This document shows, piece after piece, positions 50,163-58,005 of a stretch of 64,000 bases of DNA (position 1 is its first letter; every line of letters starts with the position of its first letter). A program made the translations under genes and the position numbers. The stretch comes from Fervidibacter canadensis (GTDB lineage: Bacteria; Armatimonadota; Fervidibacteria; Fervidibacterales; Fervidibacteraceae). The stretch covers positions 180,671 through 244,670 of the forward strand of contig JBGOEJ010000002.1 in NCBI GenBank assembly GCA_041446545.1, read 5' to 3'. The notes under the pieces are model-generated. The model saw only the letters and a program-made list of their open reading frames with translations, searched no databases and was not told the DNA's origin.

Positions 50163-51496
50163 GGCGGTGCCCCCTTTGCGGGCAGTTTTCGGTCTCCTTG
50201 CCTTTCCCATGTTTTCTGCCGTGCCAATTCCGCCAGCCATTTCGCCAACGCCTTGCGTTCCGCTTCCGTTCCTGCAAAGGGCGGCATGAACCCACGCAAC
50301 CGATGAAGCCGCTGCAGGGCGTGGTCAATCATCCGCTCGTCCCAACCGTAAATCAGCGGTTTGATTCCGTTGTAACCGTCAACGGTGTGGCAACTGGCGC
50401 ATTGCAAGCGAAACAATTCGCGCCCAGCATCCCGCCAGTTATCGGATGTGACGCGCGGCACCGTCGCCCATCGGGCAACCGTTAAAACGCCTTGCCGTTG
50501 CAACTTTGGGAGTTCTTCAGGGCGCACGGCGTTGCTGAACATGTAGCCGTAGATGACGAAGGGTTTGCGGATGGCTTCCCGCACCCACTCGGTCATGCCC
50601 GTCGTCAAAAACGCCAGCGCCATGATGAGCAGGGCAAAAGGTTGGCTGAACTGGCGGGGCAACCGAAAAGCCCCAAGGTAACTGAAGGCGAAAATCAGCA
50701 CCGACATCAGCAAACTCATCATCACGAACACCGTCAGCACGGGCGCCGCCCCGCCGATCGCCAAGCGCTTGGCGCTTTCAGGGACATTCGCCAAATACCA
50801 GACCAACCCGATGGGCATCAGCAAGCCCGATGGGATGAGCCACTGTGCCGCCCAACGAACTAACTTCTCCCGCAACTCATCTGGTTGTGCCTGTGTTGCC
50901 GTGACAAGGGCAAAGATGCCCGCCAAAGCAAAGGCGATGAGCGTCCGCAAAAAGAGGGAAGGCAACATCGTCGGGTTGACAAAAGCATCCCAAAGGGAGC
51001 GCGTTTGCAGCCACTCGCCCGGCGTCAGCATGAAGCAAAGGATGCCGTTGATGAGGAAAAGGGAAACCCAAGCGGCGGCGGAGTAAATCCAGCCAACCCG
51101 CAAGTGAACTTGTGGCGGCAGTCTGTCCCAGCCGTAGTAGTAGACAAACGCCGCCCCAATCTCCACGAAAAACGCCACCCACTCCGTCGCCCACACCCAG
51201 ACGAAAGCGAGCAGCAAAGTGCGGGTCGCCGAAGGATGCACTAAGCCAATCGTCCACCAAATGCCGACACCCGTCACAGCCCCCGCGACGAGGACAAGGA
51301 GGACAAAGAAGCGGGTGTGGCGGCGGACATAGTCCAACAATCTCGGGTCTTTCTCGCGGTAGGCTTTCCACTCCGTCAGCGGAAGAAACAATCCCCCGCC
51401 GACAGCAAAGTGGGCAACGAAGACATGGGCGATGGCGATGATGCCAATCAGCATCCCGCCACCCAAATAAGGCACTTCCCAGACGGGATAGTTCAT
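50159..51496 (-). CDS. CydA-like (cytochrome bd superfamily) membrane protein with C-terminal cytochrome c domain
   Basis: A 445-residue protein. Residues 1-330 are a shortened CydA fold, about nine helices: IAIAHVFVAHFAVGG (His24/His29, region of a haem ligand), TEWVAFFVEIGAAFVYYYGWDRL (Glu105 and Glu112, matching the CydA acidic haem site and GWDRL), and MTEWVREAIRKPFVIYGYMFSNA (CydA C-terminal GRQPW-type motif, here degenerate). The large Q-loop of E. coli CydA is absent. Residues about 345-445 are a monohaem cytochrome c domain with CASCH (366-370). Likely electron entry from cytochrome c rather than quinol. The start is the ATG at 51496. Confidence 0.83.
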   Translation of the reverse strand: MNYPVWEVPYLGGGMLIGIIAIAHVFVAHFAVGGGLFLPLTEWKAYREKDPRLLDYVRRHTRFFVLLVLVAGAVTGVGIWWTIGLVHPSATRTLLLAFVWVWATEWVAFFVEIGAAFVYYYGWDRLPPQVHLRVGWIYSAAAWVSLFLINGILCFMLTPGEWLQTRSLWDAFVNPTMLPSLFLRTLIAFALAGIFALVTATQAQPDELREKLVRWAAQWLIPSGLLMPIGLVWYLANVPESAKRLAIGGAAPVLTVFVMMSLLMSVLIFAFSYLGAFRLPRQFSQPFALLIMALAFLTTGMTEWVREAIRKPFVIYGYMFSNAVRPEELPKLQRQGVLTVARWATVPRVTSDNWRDAGRELFRLQCASCHTVDGYNGIKPLIYGWDERMIDHALQRLHRLRGFMPPFAGTEAERKALAKWLAELARQKTWERQGDRKLPAKGAPP

Positions 51497-51577
51497 CGCC
51501 GACCACCATCGCAAAACGATAGCGCGAAAATGGCGCAGGTTACAGCGGGTCGCTTGGAAGGTTGAAAACGGAAAGGC

Positions 51578-52351
51578 TCACGGGAAGACGCGAGGCGTCC
51601 AAAGGACGACGCCATCGGGAAATTGTTGCGGAAGGGCTTGCTCCCAACGCTGCCATTTGGCATGCCCGTCCACGAAGAGGTAATTGGCGCCGTCACTATG
51701 GCGCTGGTGGGCAATCCATTGCTTCAGTTGTTCGGCGCCGTTCCAGACATCGTAGTCGTCTTGAATGTTCTCCATCGGCTCCGTCGTCCCTTCGCATGGG
51801 TCGGTGCTCATCGCTCGGGCGTTACGCTCGGACATGATAACGAAACTGCTGCCCATCGCATCAAAACGGGCTTCGTTGAAGACGCCATATTGGCGGGTGA
51901 TGTGGGTCAGGCAAGAGTTGAGCAGGTAACTTTGGGCGGCGACGGTGCCTGGCGGTTCGCCCTCCAGTTCGGGCAACTCCATCGCCAAGTAAGTCGCCAT
52001 GTCGGTCGCTTGAACCTTCGTCCGCCGCACGAAGTCAGATGGGCAATAGGCAAGTTGGCGGTTGCGCAAGTAGGGCTGAAAGAGGATGACCCAAGGCTTT
52101 TCGGGCTCTAAAGAGATGACAGGACCGTTGGAGCAGACATCGGCTTCGTAAAGGTGGTGCAAAAAGCAATAGCCATCGTGATCGGCGAAATACATGCGAA
52201 TGCCCAAACCCATTTGGCGCAAGTGAGCAAGGCAAGCCGTCTGACGGGCTTTCTCCCGCGCCTGCGTGAGGACAGGGAGCAAAATCGCTGCCAGCACGGC
52301 GATGATAGCGATGACGACGAGCAACTCAATCAGGGTGAACCCACGCCGCAT
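51578..52351 (-). CDS. Type IV pseudopilin (prepilin N-terminal methylation; DUF1559-like)
   Basis: A 257-residue pilin-like protein: leader MRRG then FTLIELLVVIAIIAVLAAILLPVL, i.e. a class III prepilin signal cleaved after Gly4 with the conserved Glu+5. The globular part ends in the H-x-DG pattern HSDGANYLFVDGHAKWQRW found in Planctomycetes/Armatimonadota pseudopilins. The longer frame upstream is non-coding; ATG at 52351, nine bases after AAAGGAG, is used. It lies alone, between nikR and the bd-like gene, far from pilBTC; it may still be assembled by them or by a secretion system. Confidence 0.92.
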   Translation of the reverse strand: MRRGFTLIELLVVIAIIAVLAAILLPVLTQAREKARQTACLAHLRQMGLGIRMYFADHDGYCFLHHLYEADVCSNGPVISLEPEKPWVILFQPYLRNRQLAYCPSDFVRRTKVQATDMATYLAMELPELEGEPPGTVAAQSYLLNSCLTHITRQYGVFNEARFDAMGSSFVIMSERNARAMSTDPCEGTTEPMENIQDDYDVWNGAEQLKQWIAHQRHSDGANYLFVDGHAKWQRWEQALPQQFPDGVVLWTPRVFP

Positions 52352-52392
52352 CGCACCGCGCTCCTTTCCCTCGTTGTCTGTCGGCGTCAAAA

Positions 52393-52421
52393 GGTAGCAC
52401 GAATTTGCAAATCGTGCTACC
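52393..52421 (-). terminator. Terminator overlapping the nikR stop codon
   Basis: A perfect 10-bp stem (52393-52402 with 52412-52421), 9-base loop, followed on the minus strand by TTTT. The nikR stop codon lies inside the first arm. It ends nikR and separates it from the pseudopilin gene. Confidence 0.7.
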
Positions 52422-52836
52422 GCTTGCGGACAGGCACGCCCGTCGCCACGACGCCGCCATGCAAGACGCCCTTGGGTGTCAGGAGGGCATGAGCGAGGCG
52501 TTGGATGCGGCGTGGGTTGCCCCTTGCGACGACGACTTCCAAGCAATGGCGCTCGTCCAAGTGGACATGCAAGGCGGAGACGACCGAAGGGAGGGCGTGA
52601 TGTTGCAAGTCGGTGAGCCGTTCGGGCAAACGGCGGGCTTCATGGTCGTAAACGAGGGTGATGGTGGCGACGACTTCCCCCGCTTCCTGTTGCCAAGCCT
52701 CCTGCACCAAGGCATGGCGCACTAAATCCCGCAGGGCTTCCGAACGGTTGCGGTAACCTTTGCGGCGAATATAGCGGTCAAAGCGAGCCAGCAACTCTTC
52801 GTCCATCGCAATCCCAAAACGCACCAGTTTCCCCAT
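52417..52836 (-). CDS. nikR: NikR-like nickel-responsive transcriptional regulator
   Basis: A 139-residue ribbon-helix-helix regulator with a C-terminal ACT-like metal-sensing domain, normal NikR length. RHH: LVRFGIAMDEELLARFDRYIRRKGYRNRSEALRDLVRHAL. Metal ligands in HHALPSVVSALHVHLDERHCLEVVV: His79, His90, His92 and Cys98 match the E. coli NikR square-planar nickel site. Ribosome site AAGGGGGTGA. It is four bases after the 371-residue membrane protein gene. No nickel transporter, urease or hydrogenase is in the window, so its regulon is unclear. Confidence 0.93.
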   Translation of the reverse strand: MGKLVRFGIAMDEELLARFDRYIRRKGYRNRSEALRDLVRHALVQEAWQQEAGEVVATITLVYDHEARRLPERLTDLQHHALPSVVSALHVHLDERHCLEVVVARGNPRRIQRLAHALLTPKGVLHGGVVATGVPVRKR

Positions 52837-52840
52837 GCCG

Positions 52841-53956
52841 TCACCCCCTTGCCGAAAAGGCGCGCTGAAGTTGACGAACCATCCACGCCGTCACCGCCAA
52901 GCCCGTCGCAAAGACGACAACGAACAAAGCGATGATGCCCCATTGAGGCTGGACAGGCAAATCGCTGAGACGCACTGCAGGTGCGTGTAGCGCTAAAAGA
53001 TGCTGGCGCAACAGAAAACGGACGCTCGCCATCGTCACGATCGTCCCGATCATTGCCCCGAAGGCAGTCAGCATCATCGGCAAAGGATGCATCCGTAGGC
53101 TCAATGCGGCGGCGATAACGCCCACCACGGAAAGCCCGACGCCCAACGCCAACGACGCCGTGCTGACACCGTCGCCGCCGAGGAACTTTTGCCAAACGCT
53201 GCTGTCGTGCAGGAGCAAAAACAGCGGACCGACGAAATAGTTGAGGAGCGTCGGGACAATGAACCAACGCACGCCCGTGCGATGGAAAGTGGCGGCACCG
53301 TCGCCATCGCGCCGGGCGACAGGAATGACGCCGTAAAGCGCCATCGTCAGCCCGAAAAACGCCACTGCCGCCAGAAGGAAATGGGCAAAACGCGGCAGCA
53401 AAGTCGGCTCCCACCAGTTGAGGTTGAAATGGCGGTCAGGCGGCGTTTCCTGCCACAACATCCACCAACGAAAAGGCGTCACCATCAGAGTGATGACATT
53501 GTTGAAGGCAAAGGCGATGTAGAGGAGCAACAAAGTGCTGCCGACGATGACCCAAACTCGCCATCGCCCCAAGCGCTCCCTTGCCCATGCGTAAGCGTAA
53601 ATGCCATAGTAGCCGAACAATAACGCCGCAATGACCGCTAACCATGCCCAAGCGATGAGGATGGCGGCAGGGAAGAAAAATTGCCCATAGGTGACTTGAA
53701 GGAAAAGCAAGGGCGCAACGCCCGTCGTGATGGTAAAGGCAGTCGTGACGGGCAGATAACTGACCACCCATCGGCGCAAGGATTCGTCCACGCGCCCGCT
53801 CAGTTCGCCGAGCGACAAAAACACCAACCCGCCCAGCGTTAAATTCATCGGGACGAGATGGACAAGGAAGGTCACCAACAGCAGCCCTTGGAGCAGCCAG
53901 ACGGGCGCTGGCAGTGGGATGGGTTCGGGCGTCGGGATAAAACCGCTTGTCGGCAT
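52841..53956 (-). CDS. Polytopic membrane protein, probable bd-like complex subunit
   Basis: A 371-residue membrane protein of about nine helices. The frame PVWLLQGLLLVTFLVHLVPMNLTLGGLVFLSLGELSG, then FTITTGVAPLLFLQVTYGQFFFPAAILIAWAWLAVIAALLFGYYGIYAYAW resembles the CydA-like protein at 50.2 kb (His33 corresponds to the histidine helix) but lacks the Glu motif and the GRQPW-like ending. It may be its partner or a separate quinol-interacting subunit. The start is the ATG at 53956, eight bases after GGAGGTG; the frame further upstream is non-coding. It leads into nikR by four bases. Confidence 0.75.
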   Translation of the reverse strand: MPTSGFIPTPEPIPLPAPVWLLQGLLLVTFLVHLVPMNLTLGGLVFLSLGELSGRVDESLRRWVVSYLPVTTAFTITTGVAPLLFLQVTYGQFFFPAAILIAWAWLAVIAALLFGYYGIYAYAWARERLGRWRVWVIVGSTLLLLYIAFAFNNVITLMVTPFRWWMLWQETPPDRHFNLNWWEPTLLPRFAHFLLAAVAFFGLTMALYGVIPVARRDGDGAATFHRTGVRWFIVPTLLNYFVGPLFLLLHDSSVWQKFLGGDGVSTASLALGVGLSVVGVIAAALSLRMHPLPMMLTAFGAMIGTIVTMASVRFLLRQHLLALHAPAVRLSDLPVQPQWGIIALFVVVFATGLAVTAWMVRQLQRAFSARG

Positions 53957-53982
53957 GGAACGGTCACCTCCGACGATGCAAC

Positions 53983-54022
53983 AATTTTGCGGACACAAAA
54001 AGAATTTTGCGGACACAAAAAG
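53983..54022. repeat. Two perfect abutting 20-bp direct repeats, probable operator
   Basis: Unit AATTTTGCGGACACAAAAAG, copy 1 at 53983-54002 and copy 2 at 54003-54022, in the divergent region between the 371-residue membrane protein (start 53956) and DUF309 (start 54041). Each unit contains TTTTG, six bases, CAAAA, an imperfect dyad like FNR/CRP-family sites. The 20-base period is about two helical turns. The regulator is unknown. Confidence 0.7.
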
Positions 54023-54040
54023 GCAGGTGAGAAAGCGAAA

Positions 54041-54499
54041 ATGGCGGCCGACTACCCGCCCGCTTTTTTGGAAGGATTGCGCCTCTACTGGCAGGGTTAT
54101 TACTGGCATTCCCACGAGGCGTGGGAGGAACTTTGGCGGCAAGCGAACGAACCAGAGCGAAGTTTCCTGAAGGCGCTCATCCAAATTGACGCCGCCCTCA
54201 TCCACGCCGAGCGAGGTGATTGGCGGGGAGTGAGCAATTTGTTGGGGCGGGTGATGGGTTACTTGGCGAAATGTCCCGACAAAGTTTTGGGCGTTCCCGT
54301 GCCGCCCCTGCGGTTGCAAGTCGCCGCGTTACAGCGGGAAGTGGATGCCCTCTTGCAGGGACGCAAACGGCAGTTCAACTGGTATCTCAAACCCCGCATC
54401 ATGCCCGAAGGGATTAAGCCACCCCGCCGAGAGAGATTGCGACGGTCGCCAGAAGACCGACCAACACGGAAAGGGAAGCAGGTGGTGAACGATGTTTGA
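54041..54499 (+). CDS. DUF309-family protein
   Basis: A 152-residue DUF309 protein. Family signature: FLEGLRLYWQGYYWHSHEAWEELWRQANEPERSFLKALIQIDAALIHAERGDWRGVSNLLGR, i.e. FxxGxxLxxxxxxxxAHExLExxW with Lys-Gly helix pairs. Function unknown. The start is the ATG at 54041, ten bases after AGGTGA; an upstream frame runs back through the tandem repeats and is rejected. It overlaps the following gene by eight bases, so the three genes DUF309, four-helix protein and redoxin form one operon driven across the tandem repeat. Confidence 0.88.
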   Translation: MAADYPPAFLEGLRLYWQGYYWHSHEAWEELWRQANEPERSFLKALIQIDAALIHAERGDWRGVSNLLGRVMGYLAKCPDKVLGVPVPPLRLQVAALQREVDALLQGRKRQFNWYLKPRIMPEGIKPPRRERLRRSPEDRPTRKGKQVVNDV

Positions 54500-54956
54500 A
54501 TTGGCGCGTCGCTACATCAAAACGAGCCTTGTCTTCGCCGTCCTGAGCACACTCTTGGGCATGCACATGATTGCCGCACAACGCTTTGGCGAGCCGAAAG
54601 CCCTTAGGTGGCTGCCGACGGCGCACGGGCATTTGTTTCTCGTCGGGTTCGTGGCGATGATGATCATGGGCGTCGCCATCTGGATGTTCCCTCGTCCTAA
54701 AGATGCCCGTTACAGCCCACTGCTTTCAGAGGCGATTTATTGGCTCGTCACCCTCGGGACGATTGTGCGGGCGCTGGGAGAAATTGCGGCAAGTTACTCC
54801 AGTGTTCGTTGGTGGCTAACGCTGTCCGCCCTTGGCGGGCTGGCGCAAGGGATTGCCATCCTGCTTTTCGTCGCCAACATTTGGACGCGCATTCGCCCGA
54901 TGGGCAAACTGACGCAAGAAGACCGTGAACCGATGCCGAGGAGGTCAGACGGATGA
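54492..54956 (+). CDS. Four-helix membrane protein resembling a fragment of haem-copper oxidase subunit I
   Basis: A 154-residue membrane protein with four helices. The second helix is LPTAHGHLFLVGFVAMMIMGVAIWMFPRPKDARYS, which resembles the helix II region of cbb3/NorB-type haem-copper oxidases (HxHL...G...M...P), and AIYWLVTLGTIVRALGEI continues the pattern. Small proteins of this type occur near respiratory genes and are often labelled cbb3 subunit I-like. Real oxidase activity is unlikely without the other ligands. It overlaps the DUF309 stop and the redoxin start. Confidence 0.75.
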   Translation: MFELARRYIKTSLVFAVLSTLLGMHMIAAQRFGEPKALRWLPTAHGHLFLVGFVAMMIMGVAIWMFPRPKDARYSPLLSEAIYWLVTLGTIVRALGEIAASYSSVRWWLTLSALGGLAQGIAILLFVANIWTRIRPMGKLTQEDREPMPRRSDG

Positions 54957-55360
54957 AGCGATTGCCCTCTGTTTCGCTCAAAACGCCTGACGGAGCGACA
55001 GTGACGCCTGATTGGCGGAAAAACGCTGTCACCGTCATCGTCCTGTTGCACGATGGCAATTGCTATGCTTGCCGAGCGACTTGCCAGCGCTATGCGGCGG
55101 AACGGGCGGCGTTTGGCGAATGGGACGCTGAGTTGCTTTTGGTCTGGCGGGGCGAACGAGTGCCTGAGGGTTGCGAGGGCATGTTAGACGCCAGTGGGGC
55201 TGCCCGACGGGCATGGTTGGAAGGCGATGCAGCGGGCGTTTTGTTGGTAGACCGCAACGGCGTCGTCGTGCGCCAATGGAGCGCTTCTGGGAAAGGTTTC
55301 CCGTCACCTGAGGAAGTTTTGGCTGCCGTCAAACATGTCGCTTTGCAATGTCCTGAGTGA
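54953..55360 (+). CDS. Thioredoxin/peroxiredoxin-like protein
   Basis: A 135-residue redoxin-fold protein without a signal peptide. VTVIVLLHDGNCYACRATCQRYAAERAAFGEWDAELLLVW contains a CYAC motif at the position of the thioredoxin CxxC or the resolving cysteine of a peroxiredoxin; GVLLVDRNGVVVRQWSASG is the AhpC/TSA-like last strand pair. A third and fourth Cys (CQRYA, EGCEGML) occur. The start ATGA overlaps the previous stop. Together with the bd-like genes it could serve redox homeostasis; function not established. Confidence 0.8.
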   Translation: MKRLPSVSLKTPDGATVTPDWRKNAVTVIVLLHDGNCYACRATCQRYAAERAAFGEWDAELLLVWRGERVPEGCEGMLDASGAARRAWLEGDAAGVLLVDRNGVVVRQWSASGKGFPSPEEVLAAVKHVALQCPE

Positions 55361-55379
55361 GGCATCGCCGAAGAGGCGT

Positions 55380-55396
55380 GGGCACAGGCTGTGCCC
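55380..55396. repeat. Intergenic hairpin GGGCACA-GGC-TGTGCCC
   Basis: A perfect 7-bp inverted repeat with a 3-base loop in the 47-base gap between the convergent redoxin and clostripain-like genes. It could act as a bidirectional transcript end, but there is no T-tract. Confidence 0.5.
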
Positions 55397-55407
55397 TAAG
55401 GGCGCCG

Positions 55408-56727
55408 TCATGGGCTTTGTCCTGCTAATGCCTGCAGGAAAAGCCCCCACTTGGTCGTGCGGGCAAAATCGTTGGCATTTAAGTAGCGGCTGTCAAAACT
55501 GGCAGGGTCAGGAAAGTAGATGGCAATCCCGTGAGCGTTGCTGACATCTATGTCAAACCCCGTCGCATGGGCTTCATACAGCAGCGCCTTCCCTGACCCA
55601 GGTCCTTGCCAATTCATGACATTTTGCGCCGCTTGACGAATTTGTTGGTCGTTAATGTCCTGCGCCAGCAACTGACAGTAGTGATACAAGTCGCGGTAAA
55701 TCGTCTCGCTGAAACTCTGGGTCTGATTGCGCAGGTTGACAAATTGCTGCCGATATTGAGGCAACTTGCTCAGCAACACTTGTGCCAACGCATCCACCTG
55801 CTGCACATAAGTCGGGACGACGCTTTGATTGTAGACGGCGATAGTCACCGAACTGCCCGCCCCGTTGGTCGGCTGCCCTTGCCGGTAACTGGCGATGTAA
55901 TGCTGGACGAACCGCTGCAAAAATTCTTCCGTGCTCATCGTCGGGTTCTGATGCAACTCCCAAAGGAAGCGGTCGTAAGGGTAGCCATCGTTGGGTTCGG
56001 AAAGTTGAGAGGCGATCAGGTAGCGGCAAGCATCCCGCAACTGATAGGCAATCTCAATCTCGCTCATCTCGCTGCAATCAATGCCGATGATGTCAATGGG
56101 TCGTCCCAAGGCTTGAACGGCGGCGGCAAAAGCCCTTTTGGCTTCGTCCTCACTGATGTAATCGTTGAAGGTGTCGGTAAACAACATGCCCCGTCCCGAC
56201 AAGGTTTTCCGACGGAAGGGACGAACACCCGCGCCGTGATCGGACAGGATGACGAAGTAGCGTTGGGCGGGAAAGTTTTGAATGCCCCAAAGCAAAAAAT
56301 CCCGCAAAACATTTTCGTCGCCCATGTTCACTTTGCCCAAGTCGGCAAGGAGTTGGCTTTGGATGGTGTTGTTGGGGCGGGTGGAAAAGTCAGGGGGGAA
56401 AGGTTCTTTGGGGTCGCGGGTGATGTAGTAGCGGCGGGTCGTTGACCAGTTGCCGTTGGAGGTGTCATAGCGGGGCGAGCGGTCTAACTGAACGACGATG
56501 TTAATGTTGTCGTCGCTGCCGACCCGTTCCATCTCGTTGAAGTCCTTGATGAGGGCGTCTTCCAAGTCATTGTCCCCTTCTTGGTAAACCAGCACCGTCC
56601 AAAGTTTAGGGGTGCGGGGATTGGGGTTCGGGTTGGGTGGCAAAGGTTTAAGTTCAGGCGGATTGCATCCCGCCAGCAAGAGGAGTGAGAGCGCGGCGAA
56701 ACCCCAAAGGTGGCGCAGATGCCCCAT
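55408..56727 (-). CDS. Clostripain-like (peptidase C11) lipoprotein
   Basis: A 439-residue lipoprotein: signal with lipobox LLAGC (Cys21), a proline/asparagine-rich linker (22-41), then a C11 caspase-like cysteine peptidase domain: WTVLVYQEGDNDLEDALIKDFNEMERVGS, catalytic His164 in ILSDHGAG and candidate nucleophile Cys218 in IGIDCSEMSEIEIAYQL. In most clostripains the Cys lies in a DACLM-type context; here DCSEM is a variant, but its place fits. Later domain with YIASQLSEPNDGYPYDRFLWEL. Likely an envelope-anchored Arg-type or other endopeptidase. Confidence 0.88.
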   Translation of the reverse strand: MGHLRHLWGFAALSLLLLAGCNPPELKPLPPNPNPNPRTPKLWTVLVYQEGDNDLEDALIKDFNEMERVGSDDNINIVVQLDRSPRYDTSNGNWSTTRRYYITRDPKEPFPPDFSTRPNNTIQSQLLADLGKVNMGDENVLRDFLLWGIQNFPAQRYFVILSDHGAGVRPFRRKTLSGRGMLFTDTFNDYISEDEAKRAFAAAVQALGRPIDIIGIDCSEMSEIEIAYQLRDACRYLIASQLSEPNDGYPYDRFLWELHQNPTMSTEEFLQRFVQHYIASYRQGQPTNGAGSSVTIAVYNQSVVPTYVQQVDALAQVLLSKLPQYRQQFVNLRNQTQSFSETIYRDLYHYCQLLAQDINDQQIRQAAQNVMNWQGPGSGKALLYEAHATGFDIDVSNAHGIAIYFPDPASFDSRYLNANDFARTTKWGLFLQALAGQSP

Positions 56728-56910
56728 CGCTTTTTGCCTCCTTTGAATGCCGTCGGCTGTTTACCCCGCTGCTTGAGACGCAAAACCCAAAGGCAACGGA
56801 CGGCTTAACTTTGACCTCAAAGGTGATGAAGGGCAAGGACTTAGCCCCGAAGAAAAGTTGTCCCACAATTCATGGCGGTGCATTCTCGTGAAGAAGGAGG
56901 AACAAAGCCT

Positions 56911-57876
56911 ATGCCCAACCATGCCCTCGCTATTGATTTAGGTGGCACGAAAATTGCGGTGGCGGTCGTGCGAGAGGACGGGACAATCATCGCCCATGCG
57001 ACCCGACCGACCGAAGCGATGAAAGGCGGCGATTGGGTGCTCAATCGTGTCAAGGAAGCGGCGCTGGAGGCGTTGGACGCCAGTTCTTTGCCCCCTCATG
57101 CCCTCGTCGGGGTCGGTTTAGGCACGCCGGGAGTGGTGGATGCGACGACGGGCACAATGCTCTCCGAAGCCGTCAACATCCCCGATTGGAAAGGGCGCAA
57201 CTTGAAAGCGGAATTGGAACGGGTGTTGCATTTGCCCGCTTTCGTGGACAACGACGCCAATGTCGCCGCTCTGGGCGAATGGGTTTTTGGGGCAGGGAAG
57301 GGAGCGCACCACCTCGTCTATCTCACCATCGGGACGGGTGTGGGTGGGGCGATTATCCTCAACGGGACAATTTGGCGCGGGGCAAATTTTTCAGCGGGCG
57401 AATTGGGGCATGTGCCCGTTAACCCTGACGGTCCCCGCTGCGGTTGTGGTGGCTATGGCTGTGTGGAGATGTTCGTGTCAGGTCCCGCCATCGCCCAAAG
57501 GGCGAAGGAGTTTATCCAGCGAGGCGTTAAAAGTGTTCTCGCTGACATTTCCCCTGACGAACTGACAGCGGAGCAAGTAGCGGTAGCCGCTCAACGGGGT
57601 GATGCCTTAGCCCAATTCCTCTTAGCGGAGGCGGGCAAGTTTTTGGGTGTCGCTTTGTCTGGTGTCGTCAACTTGCTCAATCCTGAGCGAATTATTGTCG
57701 GTGGGGGCGTCGCTCAAGCGGGCGAGTGGCTGTTAGAGCCCGTGCGGTGGGAAGTGCGACGGCGGGCACTGCCGACGGCAACGGAAAAACTTCAAATCGT
57801 CCCCGCTGCCTTGGGCACAAAAGCAGGCATTTTGGGCGCCGCCGCCCTCGTCTTTCATGCCCTTGAAAAGGTCTGA
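56911..57876 (+). CDS. ROK-family sugar kinase (glucokinase-like)
   Basis: A 321-residue ROK kinase: ATP-binding LAIDLGGTKIAVAVV, VGVGLGTPGVVDATTGTM, the catalytic Asp in FVDNDANVAALGEWVFG, and the zinc-binding CGCGGYGCVEMFVSGPAI with the upstream His in AGELGHVPV. C-terminal LNPERIIVGGGVAQAGE. The phosphorylated sugar is most likely glucose, but N-acetylmannosamine or fructose are possible for ROK kinases. The start is the ATG at 56911, nine bases after AGGAGG. A strongly predicted promoter was not found. Confidence 0.93.
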   Translation: MPNHALAIDLGGTKIAVAVVREDGTIIAHATRPTEAMKGGDWVLNRVKEAALEALDASSLPPHALVGVGLGTPGVVDATTGTMLSEAVNIPDWKGRNLKAELERVLHLPAFVDNDANVAALGEWVFGAGKGAHHLVYLTIGTGVGGAIILNGTIWRGANFSAGELGHVPVNPDGPRCGCGGYGCVEMFVSGPAIAQRAKEFIQRGVKSVLADISPDELTAEQVAVAAQRGDALAQFLLAEAGKFLGVALSGVVNLLNPERIIVGGGVAQAGEWLLEPVRWEVRRRALPTATEKLQIVPAALGTKAGILGAAALVFHALEKV

Positions 57877-57916
57877 CGAAGCACCTGAAATCATAAACAT
57901 CTCGTTTCTGGTGGGG

Positions 57917-57979
57917 AAAAACCTCAAAAATCCCTATTGACGCCGGTGTGTGTGCTATTTATAGGCAGTACCGTTAAGG
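57917..57979 (+). promoter_or_regulatory. Promoter and shared upstream element, copy 1
   Basis: TTGACG (57937-57942), 17 bases and TATAGG (57960-57965) form a sigma70 promoter for the broken secreted gene at 58.0 kb. The same region matches one upstream of the 62.4-kb gene: CGGTGTG (57944-57950), TGTGCTATTTA (57951-57961) and CGTTAAGG (57972-57979), the last two with identical spacing in both copies. Confidence 0.65.
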
Positions 57980-58005
57980 TTGGATAGCCTTTTTGGGAGA
58001 GAGCG

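Noticed and set aside
53857..54040. DUF309 start further upstream at 53858
   Set aside because: It would run through the tandem repeats and the divergent gene's start; ATG at 54041 matches the family start and has a ribosome site.
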